From Anisakis pegreffii (Eukaryota; Nematoda; Chromadorea; Rhabditida; Anisakidae): a stretch of 64,000 nucleotides of DNA. Positions 10,942-25,300 of this stretch are shown here, one piece after another. Where the stretch lies: NCBI GenBank assembly GCA_035041965.1, contig JAPYMA010000173.1, positions 124,001-188,000 of the forward strand, read 5' to 3'. The notes under the pieces are model-generated. The model searched no databases. It saw only the letters and a program-made list of their open reading frames with translations, and was not told the origin of the DNA. The position numbers and the translations under genes are program-made. How positions within the stretch are numbered: the stretch's first letter is position 1; every line of letters starts with the position of its first letter.

Positions 10942-13900
10942 AAAATCACGATTGCAATCAGCAAAAGCCGCAATGTCCACTGATTCTGCGACACGACAAA
11001 AATCGTTGCCTCACAACCGTATCAGTGCTGTACGAATTCACCGTCTGCCTGCACTAGTGCAGAGCAACGGAAAGAGATTCACGTCTGAAATAGTCCAAAA
11101 ACGTTTCATTTAATCAATGCATGAATGTGGTTTTTTGTGCAAAATTTTCTCTGCTCCTAAGCGTTTCCTCCAGTGGCTTCAACTCGCTTCTATCATATCA
11201 AAATTACGCTGAAAAGGTCTGACCCCGATAATTTTAAGAGAGTGAACATTTCATTCGCAACTACGTAATCATGCGTCAGTGAACAACAACGATATTGATT
11301 GTGAAGTTTATTTTCTTAGTGACTAACAGCAAACACCTCTTGTATAGTTTCCGTTGATAACATTCATGTGAAGAAGAGATAAACTCAAATAAATTATGAA
11401 ATTTTATTTTAAAAAAGATCTCCTAGTAGACTAGCATAGATAACAATCGAGTGACGGAAAAAAAAGAGTGAGAATTCATTCCAAGAAGTTGTTTCCGATA
11501 AAAATACACTTTTGAGATGTTATTCACGAGAACTAAGCTTTGCTTGAATTGATAAAGTATTATTGTGTTCATAACTTTGTGTGTATATTATGAAGATTTG
11601 CTTTAATAAATATTTTTTGCTCAAAAATGGTGTGGCTACAAGAAACGATTCTTTGGCATAAGTTCATACCTATTTTCCTGTGATCACAGTGAATGTTTCT
11701 GTTAAGCAGCTCCATGATACTCATGAAATTAAACCATCTTATCGCTAATATCTCCACGACTGAGCCGATACGAATCCATCTATCGTCTCTCAGAACGTCT
11801 CGGTTCTATAAGTTTCAGGATTATGCAGAACTCATCACATGACTGAGTCGACTGAAAATTTTGTCAGCTCTTATTGACTTCTCGTAAAACTACTACCAGT
11901 TCGTGAATTAGGCGACTGATTGAGCAGGTTAAAATGATTTCGAAATGCAAAAATGCATAAGCATATTTCGAAATCAATTGATCTGAAGTTTTTTGATCTC
12001 AGCCGTGATGCTGTCGAGCATACACTGCTCATCGTCATCTTGCGTGACAATGAACAGCATGTGTTTCTGTCATTTTTTCAATTGCATGCATCATTATCAC
12101 TTTAGCAATTTAGTCAACTCAGTCAGATAATCGGCAGACAATTTAACCACTTTGCAATTTTATTTCTGACCGATCGTATAAGGTAAGTTTGGCCTGAAAC
12201 GCACATCATGAAAGCCGTCACGAGGTAGAATGCAGTTCTTCATGCCCAACGATAACATGCTGTAAAGGAGCAAAAACCTCAGTAGGCAAATGTGCTTAGT
12301 TCCTGAGCCTTCGTTCCGTCAACAATTGGGAATTTCGATAGCCAGCATTCTTTAGAAACGAGCAAATTTAATTCCAATCAGTAACTGAATGAAGCACTGT
12401 GATCTCAACGCCTATTCACCGCTGCGGTTTGCGTTCACCACAATTAGAAAAAAATTTCAGCTGATCAGCTTAAATAATATATCGGAAACCGGTTGTGCAG
12501 GTAATCAACAGACAAATTTGAACCACATATTTGGAATTGTTCATCATTTCAATGAATTGATTCAAGTAACAGTAGACAGATGTTCAGCTGAAATGAGCCG
12601 TTGAAGAATAAAATTTTTGAAGAACTGGATTAGGCGCAAAATCTGGTCTTTAACGTCTTCTTCGTATGTCGTTCTCTGATCATTCGTTATATTCCACAAA
12701 ATATTAATAGCGTTCCTCGCTATCTATATTCACCTTCCTCATTCGTCGGCATTCTCCTAGTGAATCCAGGTCAGGGGATCACAACAAGATGTTTACTATT
12801 ATCTGACCTTGAACAACACATCAGCATGTTGAAAAAACTCAGAATTCGCTACACGAATAATTGATATCATCAAGCTCAATGAGTTTCACGAATACGAAAT
12901 ATTGTTAATATCATATTGAGGGCTTTTTACCGAGAACTGAAACAAAATGTTAAATGTGATCACACAATTCATAAAATTAATAAATAATTTACTCCACTAT
13001 CAAAACGCATCTATTGATGAACGCTGATTTCTGTATTTTTAGCATTCAACACAAACAAACTGTTCCATCAGTTGTCGTCATGTATTCATTCTTGAATGTG
13101 AAAGACCGAAAAATCAAACTAAAAATCACATATATGGAGCTCTGGGTTGAGGTATTTATGATCTTCTGTAAGGCGGAAGAGACGTTCGATCAGTGAGTTT
13201 CGGGCGGCAGCGCGCCTCCTGCACGAGTGACTGACGATTAGTAGAATTTTGAAAGTTACTGTTGAGGCGATGTTTGACGTTGGGAGTTGCGTGTGAAAAA
13301 ATCAGTACGATAGTTTTCCGTATTCGCACATGAAGTGCTGTTTTTTGAGTGCTTGCAATCATTCGACTTCTACGTTCAAGACTTGATCTCTGTGTCAATT
13401 CTCTCAAATGTATCACTTTTCCGTTTGTGATTAGTTTATTCTCATCGAAACATGTCATACAAAAACTGTGCACACGAGAAACGTTCCGTACAGGATAAGA
13501 CAGTTTTGTTTTCTATCGCATACGTTGTTCGTCGAAACGATTTCTTCATTTTTGATTATTCCGCTCTAAATTTTTTGAGCGAACTGTCGCTTTCTGACAA
13601 GACTTGCCACCAAGACGTTCTGGTCGTCATCACAGCTCGAAATATCAACAAAATCAGCTTTCCCAACACTGTACTCGTAACTGAATTCTTAACCATGATG
13701 GTCCACTTCGATTGAATATCGTTCGATGTTGCTATCGGTACCCGGTCAATCTGCCTAAAGACATTTAGCCTAACGACAGTTTGCCTAATGGACAGTTTGC
13801 CTAACGGACGTTTTGCCTAGCGAGCATTTTGTCTAACGGACAGTTTGACTAAGGAACAGTTTGCGTATTAGGCGAAATATCGGTTAAAAAACCGTAAGTT

Positions 13901-16360
13901 AGGCAAACTGTCTGTTTCTCAAACTATCCGTTAGGCAAACTGTCCGTTAGGCAATGTGTCTTTAGGCAGACTGTCGCTAGACTAAATGTCTTTAGACAGA
14001 TTCACCCGTTACGGTCTTTATCAAGTCTTTAAAAACGTATTGAAAATCATGAATGCACTTCAATGATTTTCATGCTCGCTTTTAAATCGCATTTATTGTT
14101 GTTCATACCGATATCAATAGATTCCTTGAGCTGATTATGTCGACTGCGGAGCGGCTAAAATACATTGAATATTTGTATTAACAGCAGCTTAACTAACTCA
14201 TTGTCGTGGCAACGACCATAAACGCGATTCGTTTGATTTCATTTCATATCGCCATTATTTCAAATGGGTTGTTGTCACTGCCGACTTAAACATGCTCTAA
14301 TACTTCACTCAACTAATTCGTCTAGTTGGATATATGTTCAATTATCTTTTCGTAATTATTGAAGCTGATGTTTCTTTCTATTCTATTCAGCAAAACGCTG
14401 TTTGAACTTTGAATATTATAGATTTCAACAACGTCTTATTGCTTCTTGCATGAGCATTCTCTTAATTCTCAGTTTCACTTAAGTGCATAATGAGAATTTG
14501 CCAATGCTAGACCAAACAAAACAGTGGCGAGAAGCATTCGTGTTCAGGTGTATGCAACTTCACACCAATGTCTTTAAGAGGCAGCACTTTCCAAACGTCG
14601 TAATCGGTGAATGCCGATATTTTCCGTTCAACACACAAGACTGATTCAACACATATTGACTTACACATCGGCAGAAAGTAGTGACGGTAACCTGCCGAAG
14701 TTCAGTCGGTAAAATCCGACGAATTTTGGTCGAAATTCTGAGACTCGCATTTCGATCAAACAATTTTGAAATTCGTTCGTAATATCGAATTCCGCAATAT
14801 TGTACAACTGATTTGGTTGGATTTATACCGCACCGAATTTTAGCATAAAATCACAAATATGGTTAAATGCCCTTGCGAAAACAAGCAAAATGCGATCGAG
14901 AAAAGTGATGAGACAACTATCGAATTCAGCACAGTTTTTGCGTCGACTTTATGAGCCTTGAAGTGAATGGCATAGCACAGGCGATCGGCAATAGCTGCTC
15001 GACCATTGTTCAGTGTTGAACAGTTAGTGTATTTGTTAAGATACAATTATTTGCACTTATGCAATGTGCTTGATCGTGTATGATGGTTGCACATTTACGC
15101 TAAAGGCACTTCGTCTCGAATCTGTTAGTGTTTCGCTAAAGGCACAAATCTCGAATATAGCGCATATTACTGGTGGTTAAGAATAACTGCTAATCATTTG
15201 CAGCATTTATTCAGTGAATGCGTTTGCTGCGAAATCATCAAGAATGATAATCTGATCAACGAATCGTCAACGCACTCTATTTAACTGAGCGAGAATCGAT
15301 AATCACATCCCCACACATTTCCAATTTTTCAGTACTGAATTTTTTAAAAGAGTTGTCGAACAATTCATGGCCAGTGTCGAATGAACAGTGTGAACAGTGT
15401 CGAATTCAAATAATAATTCAAATGTTCGTTGATAATAAAGGATCGATGTTGTACGTACACGGAAGGTGGCGACTTTTACTAATCGCTGATGTTGTTATGA
15501 TTTATCGATACGCACACATGTGAATTTATATTAAACTACTGATGAGTCTCGTACGGCTGGTAAGCCTCTTAATGTTTGGACAGATTCATTCGTTTGATAA
15601 TTGTTCTCTCTTGTTGGAATATTCGTATTAAATTTTCATGTTAAACTGCGAGTGTCCTCAAGTTCTTTCTATTTTTTTTCGCATGCCACACTGCCTTTCT
15701 ACTCGGGCATTGATAAGAGTTCTATTGCTTTCAATATTGATAAAAAAATGTAATGAATTCGAACATTGATAACATGTGATTTGTTGCTTTCAATATCGTT
15801 GTTGTATTCATGTTCAAAACTCGTTGTATTCGTCATTTCCGTAATATATCTCTTGATGTTCGAATGTAACTATCCAGCGCAAAAAAATATCGGCAAAAAT
15901 CATCCTTCATTACCATTTGAATGACACTCATCATTTTGAAAATCTATCGATTGATTCACATTGTTGCCTAAGCACCGTGATGTACTCAATGAAATGATGT
16001 TCAATCATGCACAGTTCCAAGTATTAATTGTTTTCATCAGTTATTGATCATTCACAGTTCGTGAGGCTTAACTTCAAAATTTAGTCATACCGGCTGTTGA
16101 TATCAGTTTCCATTATTTTCTTTACGTCTCTGCATGCTTCATTCGAAATTTTTTCCAAGCACACTAATTGAAAGTCTCTAAAACCGCATATTTCCGTTAA
16201 TAACCTTAATTCTCGTCATTCTAACGTTCCTGTTCAGTCAGTATGATTACCAGATCTTATCATACAAAGTTGGGTGGAAGAACTCATTGAAAGGTGCACA
16301 TTACTCTGTATTGATCGCGCTCTTCGATCATCAATTACCTCAAAATTTCAATCATTTCAG
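10942..16360. other. Intergenic region, 5.4 kb
   Basis: Apart from the foldback element at 13737-14014 I see no supportable gene. Open frames at about 13156-13715 on both strands overlap each other and carry no family motif. A short CGCTAAAGGCAC motif is repeated near 15098 and 15132. The region precedes the first exon of the DUF273 gene. Confidence 0.45.
13737..14014. mobile_element. Foldback MITE, copy 1 (TTTGCCTAA family)
   Basis: The left end reads GGTACCCGGTCAATCTGCCT, and the right end carries its imperfect inverse. The interior is a string of 12-16-bp units of the form GACAGTTTGCCTAACG on the left arm and their complements (TTAGGCAAACTGTC) on the right arm. They meet at a centre like TATTAGGCGAAATATC followed by an A/T-rich spacer. 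There is no coding capacity. Three related copies lie at 30699, 44205 and 59722. Confidence 0.8.
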
Positions 16361-19300
16361 GCTCTGTGCAAAAGATTGACCTCATGTGTAAGCTCGCAGT
16401 CAGTTCGCCGTCTATCTCTTGTTCAAAACCGAGCGAGCGCAAATGTATGAACTATTTGTTAGTGATGACTACGTTTCTTGTCGTATTGTTTATCGAAGAG
16501 CTGCAAATAGCAAAACTACGATATGCTTATCGAAATATTTATTATGAAGCAATTCCGGCCGCAATACGTGTTTCACGATTCGATGGTAAGTTGAAATGCA
16601 AGTGAACGAATTGCGTTTAAGAAACACCTGGTCAATTAACATATAATTCATCAACTACCAACATAGCATTGCCTAAATGAACTCTTTGAGCAGTGGTTCC
16701 CTTAAGCATTGATTCTGGTTGAAGTGATTCGTGATGTGCTCACTGAATAGTGCTGTACTGGAGTGACTGATCAGTTGACATAATGTAGAAGTGCTTATGA
16801 TCATTTCCTTGCGTGCATCAAGGTTTCCGCTTTGTAGAGAAAACCTTATTCTCCAAGCCACAAAACAGTTCTGAGAATAGGTATGCGCTCGAAATTCAAC
16901 ATCTCGTTGACAAGCAATGTTCGCCATTCAAACTGCTTATTCTCCGCAAATTCTGTGCAATAGATATGAATAAACGCATCAGCACTCAGAATTTTTCAAC
17001 TTATTTTGAACGAACCGAATGAGACGTCCGAATTGATTAAGTCTGTGATTGGTCTAAACTCAGAGGTATTTGGCCACACTTTTGTATGCAGTGTGTTGCG
17101 ACTAGACTGTCGCAAAAATATCACATCATACAAAATCACGTCACTATAATAAATCTGCACAAAATATCACATCATTACAAATTACAACACCACATCATGC
17201 ACCTAACCAACACCTTATGCCTCTTATCTCATCTTATCTTATCTCAAATCTTACACCACAATCCTTTCATAATATTTGCTTGAATCAATGCTCACCCACA
17301 TTCGTAGCAGTCGGTTGCTCGACCGATCTCTTCACAAATTATTATTTCGTTTTACAAATTGTATCTCATTTACCTTTCATTCTAGCACACCACAATTTGT
17401 TTCTCGTTTCTTATTTCGTTTCAATTACAATAGTTCGTATTTGTTTAGCTACTAAACTTAGTTCACAATAGGTCACGTAGTCGTAGTAAATCGCGTAGTC
17501 GTGTTGTTATCGTTGTAATTACAAGGGTTTAATTACCCAAGTTTGAGGTCTGGAAAGGCAAATCGAAGACGATATTTCAATCCAAGCAAATCAACAACCA
17601 AGCCTTCAAGTCCCAAATCCAATAAATCAAACCAAATCAAATTCAATCCCAATCACCAGATCTCAAACTGTAGTGTGTCGTAATTGTGTCATTTCTTTGT
17701 GAATAAGCGCGAACAGTTCAAATCAACTCGTGGTCGTCGTTCGGATCAAGCTCCGTGAATTTCTCAAACCCCACAACCACCTAATTACCCTCATCCAATC
17801 TCAAAGGAGTTAAGGTCGTAATTAAAGAGTGCACCTCCAAATTTCCACATCCTGTCCCAAATATATAAATAAGGTCAAAACCCAAGTTCCTTTCCCAAAC
17901 ATCCCTCCCAAATCAATCGCACTCCAACCCATAACGAATCAACAAAGCAAACAATTGAACGCACAGGCCGGCCTAATTAAATAATTTCCCAAATCAAGTA
18001 AGCAAATTATCTTCATCAATAAATTACAATCGACTTCGTTGGACAATTCAACTCAACCATCAACGTCGGCGATCTGTTGGTTCTGTTAAGTGATTCATTC
18101 ATCATTGAGCTATTTAAGCTAGTTGAGACCACATTGAGGATATCGTTTCGTTAAGAATAATATTTCGTTTTACTGTAATCACTTGATAATCTTCCAATTT
18201 CTCCTTTTTATTGAAGTAATATTATATTATCTCCGTAATTCGTCTATTGTTGAACTGTTTTGTTAATCATTACTTTATTACCAATTTATCTTTATAAATT
18301 GTTATCTGACGGCTACAAGTCAAGACAAGGTACCCACATATACCCAAAATCAATCCCTAGCCGTCACATGGGGGCTCAGACCAACTATTAATAGTAACAT
18401 TGGGCACATACCATTAGCTACACATCATCATCACATACATACATCTACTAACATATCCATATCTCACTTTACACATACACCAGCATTCAAATCATTTCGA
18501 CACAATATCCACAACCTCCTATCAATCATCTAATCTATCTTAAGTCATAGCTACAACCAAAATTTTTCAATGGCGTCATCCGCATTACGCTCTTCCATAG
18601 GACCCTGCCGCCAGCGACTGCTCAATTTCCTTAACACTGGCATCCCTTCCGTTGATCTAATAAGCCTACAAAAACATCCTACTCCAGACGTTGAACTGCG
18701 TAAAGCGTATATGGAACTAGAGCACGCACTCGGTAGATTGCGACATTATATCGAAACACTACAAAACAAAAACGCGGAATGGATAAGCCTCATATCACAG
18801 AAACGCGACCCCACAGCAGCAGAAGAAGAGGCAGCCAAATACGAACAATATCTCAAAGAACCCGGCAACTTTTTGGAAGTAATCGAACAAGCACGCGATC
18901 ACCAAAATATTCTCGAAAGTCAACTACGCAATATCGAAGTTTTGCTTGGTCAAAGCCATCCCCTTGCCAACGCGGATCACGCTCAAGCCCAAATCCAACA
19001 CGTCTCAAGGGTCCAAACCCAAACCCTCAACTCAATGCGATTACCACAGCTTCAAATCAAAAGCTTTGACGGTGATCCACGCAAATGGCCTCAATTTTGG
19101 GCCATGTTCTTGAGCGCGGTAGACAAACAACCACTCGCATCAGTTGAAAAACTCACCTACCTTCTCTCTTATTTGGAAGGCAAAGCTCTGCGGGCAGTCA
19201 GTGGTTTCACAGTTTCTGACAACAATTACGAAGCAGTCAAAAATGTTCTCATTCAACAATTCGGCGAATCCTCCTCAATCATCAAACAATTATACTTCGA

Positions 19301-22300
19301 ATTGCAAGAGTGGAAACACACTGGGCAACGCTTTTCCGAGATCGTAGCAGACATAGAATGCACCCTACAACAATTGACGCAATTGGGGGAAGACGTCAAT
19401 ACCAAACATATAGAACTGTGCATCGAAAACAGACTACCGCCATGGGCTCGTTTAGAAGTCGAGCAAACAAAAGAAGCTACTAAAACGTGGTCAGTACAAC
19501 TACTACGTGACAAGTTAGTGTCAATGGTACGAGTAAGGGAGAACGCAAACATAACTCCGGTAAACAAACCACAATCGGATTCCAGGTTCAACCCAAACCG
19601 ACCGAGCACAAATGTTACCAATTCAAGAAATTCACCGAATTCAAACCTCCGTCACAATCCTCTTCAGACGGAACGATCATCCGCGATGCACGCCACAACG
19701 TCCACGCAACGGGACAAAACTTCAAACGTTCAATCGAAGAATTTGTGCTGCGTCTTTTGCAAACAAGAACACTGGTCCGATAACTGCCAAACATTCAAAA
19801 CAGTCAAAGCTCGTCATGACCGAGCACGAGCACTCCAAATATGTTTCCGCTGCCTGAAAGCAGGCCACGACAGCAACGCCTGCGTAAAAAAGGTAAGGTG
19901 TTACCATTGCAAAAGGGACTCCCACAACTCCGCAATGTGCAGAGACAGAAGAAAAGCAGCTGGAAACTCAACAGTCCAAGCAACTATCAGCGCACCCCAA
20001 TCAAGCAGAAGTGACAACGTAACAATCCAAGCAATCACTGCTATGCAAAACGACTCTAACCAATCGGAGAACACAGTCTTGTTAATGTGCACAGCGATCG
20101 AAGTCGTCAATCGGAGAACCAAGCACAGCCAAACAGTACCGGTCCTATTTGACAACGGCAGTGAGCGCACCTTCATCACAACCGACTTAGCTAACTCCCT
20201 CCATCTAGCTACAGTATCAACAAAGCCGCTGTCCATAACGGGGATAGGCGAAGCGCCCATATTCAATCTAGAAGCTGATCAAGTGGAATTTGCGTTAAGG
20301 AAAAAAAACGGATCTCTAAAATCGTTGACCGCTCTCACCGTACCCAAACTCACAAACACAATACGCATTGCCCAAATCAGCTCAACAACAATCAATCAAA
20401 GGCAAACAGCTCCTCAAACAGTGACGTGGTCCAAGCCGCAGGTATTAATCGGAATGGACTATTACCATATACTGATGAACAATGCCACGAAGGAAAAGCT
20501 GGCCACAGGATTTCACCTAATTAAAACCGAATGCGGCAACATAATAAGTGGCAAAGGCTCTCTACGCACGAACCCAAATGGCGACAACGAAAACGCAATA
20601 CAATGCCACGTCATGACAACCAACGACTTGGATAATTTCTGGAGCCTAGAAACTTTAGGAATAACAGAATCACCAAATCAAACAGAAAATGATGAAGCCA
20701 TAGATCAATTCAAAAAATCCATTGTCTGATCGACAACAGCAAAATACATTGCAATCTAATAATGTCCAAAAATCGTATTACACCTGTCAGGGGCTTAACC
20801 ATACCAAGAGCAGAATTACTAGCCGTTCTCATCGGCACAAGACTACTGACCTTTCTACGAGAACAACTACACCTAAATTCCAGCAACTTCGTATGGAGTG
20901 ATTCTCAAACTGTCCTACAATGGATCACATCAAATAAATCAATTGATCGATTTGTGGACAAGAGATTAAATGAGATACGCAAATGTGGAGCTGAATTCCG
21001 TTATATTCCGGGCGATTCCAATCCCGCAGACGTAGCGACACGAGGATCAACGCCGACCGAACTACAAGTTAACAATTGCTGGTGGTTCGGACCTAAATTC
21101 CTTCTCCAAAATGAATCATTCTGGCCACAATGGCAAGTCAAACAGGCAGAAATCGTTGCGTTCACCCAAGAGACCGAAAACTCACAACAACCACTCTTCA
21201 ATATCGAACGGTTCAGTTCGTACTTCAAACTCCGACGAACATTAGTCATCTGTTTACGATTTGTCAAACGCATGAAAAAAGGACAAACTAAGAATCTAAT
21301 TAATACATTCTGGAACAGTGTCCAGAACCAAGGGCCGACAAATAAAAAGGAGCTCGAAATAGCGGAAAATCTCCTGATCCTCCAAGAACAACGGAAATAC
21401 AAAGAAAACATAATCTCCAACCAAACAAACCTAAATATATTCAAAGACGAAAATGGAATCGCTCGATGTCAGGGTAGACTACACAATTCAGGCCTTTCGA
21501 AAGATACAATCACACCCATTTTCCTACCCAGGAACAGTCCGTTAACATCGCTCATCATTCTACAATGCCATCAAGATTCAGGGCACACAGGGATGCCTCA
21601 AACCCTATGCCAATTCAGGACAAAATTCTGGACCACGCATGGCAGAGCAACAATCAACAAAGTAATCCAAAGAAACTGTATGACTTGCAAAAGATGGATC
21701 GGTAAACCATTCCAATTACCCAATTTTCCTCAATTACCAGCCTCCCGGACAGTTAAATCCAACCTCTTTCAACATGTCGGTCTAGATTTCATGGGCCCAA
21801 TGACAATAAAAGGATCAAACGGGAAGGAAAAACGCTGGATTTGTCTCTTCACATGCTTAACGACAAGAGCTATTCATTTGGAGCCGGCTAAAAATTTATC
21901 AGCAGAAGAGTTTTTGCATTGCTTACGACGCTTTGTAGCAAGAAACGGGATCCCGGACGATATAATTTCAGACAACGCTACAAATTTTACATTAGCGCAA
22001 TCCATATGCGACCAAACCATCTCATCAAAGATTGACTGGAAGTTCACCACACCATTTGCTCCATGGGAAGGAGGAATCTACGAAAGGTTAGTAGGTGTTA
22101 CAAAGAATGCATTCAAGAAAGCAATTGGCCGACAACTCCTTACTGAACAACAATTCCAAACTCTTGTTATTGAAACTGAAGCAATTGTGAACGCACGTCC
22201 AATAACCTACGTCGACAATCAATCATGGGAAATCATCCGTCCCATTGACTTCATGCGCCCGCATGCAAACATTACCCCATCCAATCCCACTTCTCAAAGT

Positions 22301-25300
22301 GACGACGAAACATATAATCCCAACCCAAGAGACAAACTACTCGACAACTGGAACAAAACAATGAGAAACTTGGACAAATTTTGGAAAATATGGCAGGACC
22401 AATACATCCTCAGCTTACGTGAAAATTATAACGTCCACCACAAACAACCTCACAATCTGACGTGTCGAGAACCACAACTACATGAGATAGCTCTGCTACT
22501 AGAAGACGACGTACCACGAGGTGAATGGAAATTATGCCGAATTGAAGAAATACACCGAAATAATGACGGTCAAGTTCACTCAGTGAAAATTCGCGTACCC
22601 AATGGACACACGCTACGAAGACCCATCAATAAAATAATGCCACTTGAAGTTACTAACGCGGCCACCGCAGAAAACAACGAGAATACCAACAATCCCAAGA
22701 ACTTATTTGCTCAAGTAAAAATGATCCCATCTACTATCCTCCTACTATGTACATTGATTATGTTCATCACCAATGTCAATGCAAAATCCCTTCTCAACAA
22801 CACTTGTATACGACAGACACACGCTGTTGTTATGAAATCACCAGGTTTGCTTGAGTGCAATGAGATTCTAAACTCAAACCCAGATATCTCCCAACCGATC
22901 AGCATTTACACAAGGAAATATCTCACCACAAAAGGTACAAGCTGTTCAAAATCAACCAGAACGGTGTGCACACGCTCCTTTCTCAGATGGCATCTATCTG
23001 TCGTGAAAGATCAAACAATAACAACCAACATGAGCACTCAGACCTGTTCAATTATGCAATTGACGAAACAATTTAATGGCATTGCTTTGGAACTTGACAA
23101 ACCAAATCAATGGTCATCACGTCAACCAACTGAATACAGTTACGGTTGGTTTGGGACAAGATGTCACGAAACAATCAATTATCACATGGAAGAAGGTATT
23201 CTCAACTTCTACGATGGTACAACTCGATTAGAAGGCTGTGACAAAACGAAAGGCAAATGTGTGACTCCAACGGAAACACTCATTTGGAACAACTCCGAAA
23301 TTGCCCTACAATGCCCATATCATCGAATCGGTGTTTACCATGCTCGAATATCAGAGAAATTTGTGACCATTCCCCAATTACAAGAGATATTCGTTCGAGA
23401 AACGGAAACAAATCGATCCAATGAACTATTCACATTATGTGGATTACAACAAGGAGAGAAATTAACTAATGGCATGCTCATCGACTTCCAACCTCCGGAG
23501 AATCATACTCCAAAGAAACAGACCCATCCAAGTTGGAAAACCAATCCGTTACTCGTGGAAAACATCCCAGAAGAAATGGAGCATCAAAGAAACAATGAAA
23601 TCAACGCTAAACTACAATTTCTATGGAACACCATGAATCAAATGCACCAACAAAGACAAAAGGAGATAGACCATAGACTATGTGAACAACGTAATCACAT
23701 AACAAAGATAATACATTGGATCAGTCGCCAAGACCCAACCGCAGCAGCCCGAATTATACTCAAAAGAAATGATGTCAAGGCTGACTTAATCGGTGATCAT
23801 TTAAAAATATATTCATGTCTCCGTTTAAAACCAAACTCAGCATCAACAAAGTTAGACAAATATGATCAATCCATGGAAATTCACCCCATAAATAATATCA
23901 TATTTGATGCGCTTAGAATACCAGATATAACGGAAGAAGAAATACTGAAAAATCTACAAATGCGCAATAAAAATTTTCCATGGAACCACGAAGAAAGAGA
24001 ACCCAATGACAAGGGTATCAGTGAAGAGGTAGATATTATTCTCAGCGATGTGCAAACCGCTATAGACAAAACCACTGACGCCATCGAAAATGAACTATCC
24101 GCAATAATGACTCATTGGCAGACCATTGGCTTTCTAATTATAGCCATATTATTGTGCAGCATTTTCACAATTGCATACATTCAGTTAAAAGGATACATCA
24201 AGCTATGTTCCTGCTTCACAAACATGCATCGCAAACGACACAAACAACCTACATGCAAAAATAACCACAATAAAGCTAGCACAGAAGTTATCGAACTACA
24301 AACTATATCACCCTCTCCTACAGGTAACAATACAAAACAATTCATACCCGTCTTCTGGCAAACAACACAATTTTCTTCTTCAACTCCCCCTCCCCAATGT
24401 TGCGACTAGACTGTCGCAAAAATATCACATCATACAAAATCACGTCACTATAATAAATCTACACAAAATATCACATCATTACAAATTACAACACCACATC
24501 ATGCACCTAACCAACACCTTATGCCTCTTATCTCATCTTATCTTATCTCAAATCTTACACCACAATCCTTTCATAATATTTGCTTAAATCAATGCTCACT
24601 CACATTCGTAGCAGTCGGTTGCTCGACCGATCGCTTCACAAATTATTATTTCGTTTACAAATTGTATCTCTTCACCTTTCATTCTAGCACACCACAATTT
24701 GTTTCTCGTTTCTTATTTCGTTTCAATTACAATAGTTCGTATTTGTTTAGCTACTAAACTTAGTTCACAATAGGTCACGTAGTCGTAATAAATCGCGTAG
24801 TCGTGTCGTTATCGTTGTAATTACAAGGGTTTAATTACCCAAGTTTGAGGTCTGGAAAGGCAAATCGAAGACGATATTTCAATCCAAGCAAATCAACGAC
24901 CAAGCCTTCAAGTCCCAAATCCAATAAATCAAACCAAATCAAATTCAATCCCAATCACCAGATCTCAAACTGTAGTGTGTCGTAATTGTGTCATTTCTTT
25001 GTGAATAAGCGCGAACAGTTCAAATCAACTCGTGGTCGTCGTTCGGATCAAGCTCCGTGAATTTCTCAAACCCCACAACCACCTAATTACCCTCATCCAA
25101 TCTCAAAGGAGTTAAGGTCGTAATTAAAGAGTGCACCTCCAAATTTCCACATCCTGTCCCAAATATATAAATAAGGTCAAAACCCAAGTTCCTTTCCCAA
25201 ACATCCCTCCCAAATCAATCGCACTCCAACCCATAACGAATCAACAAAGCAAACAATTGAACGCACAGGCCGGCCTAATTAAATAATTTCCCAAATCAAG

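Noticed and set aside
13156..13715. Overlapping 87- and 105-codon frames on opposite strands
   Set aside because: No family motif, no splice support, and mutually overlapping; typical chance frames.
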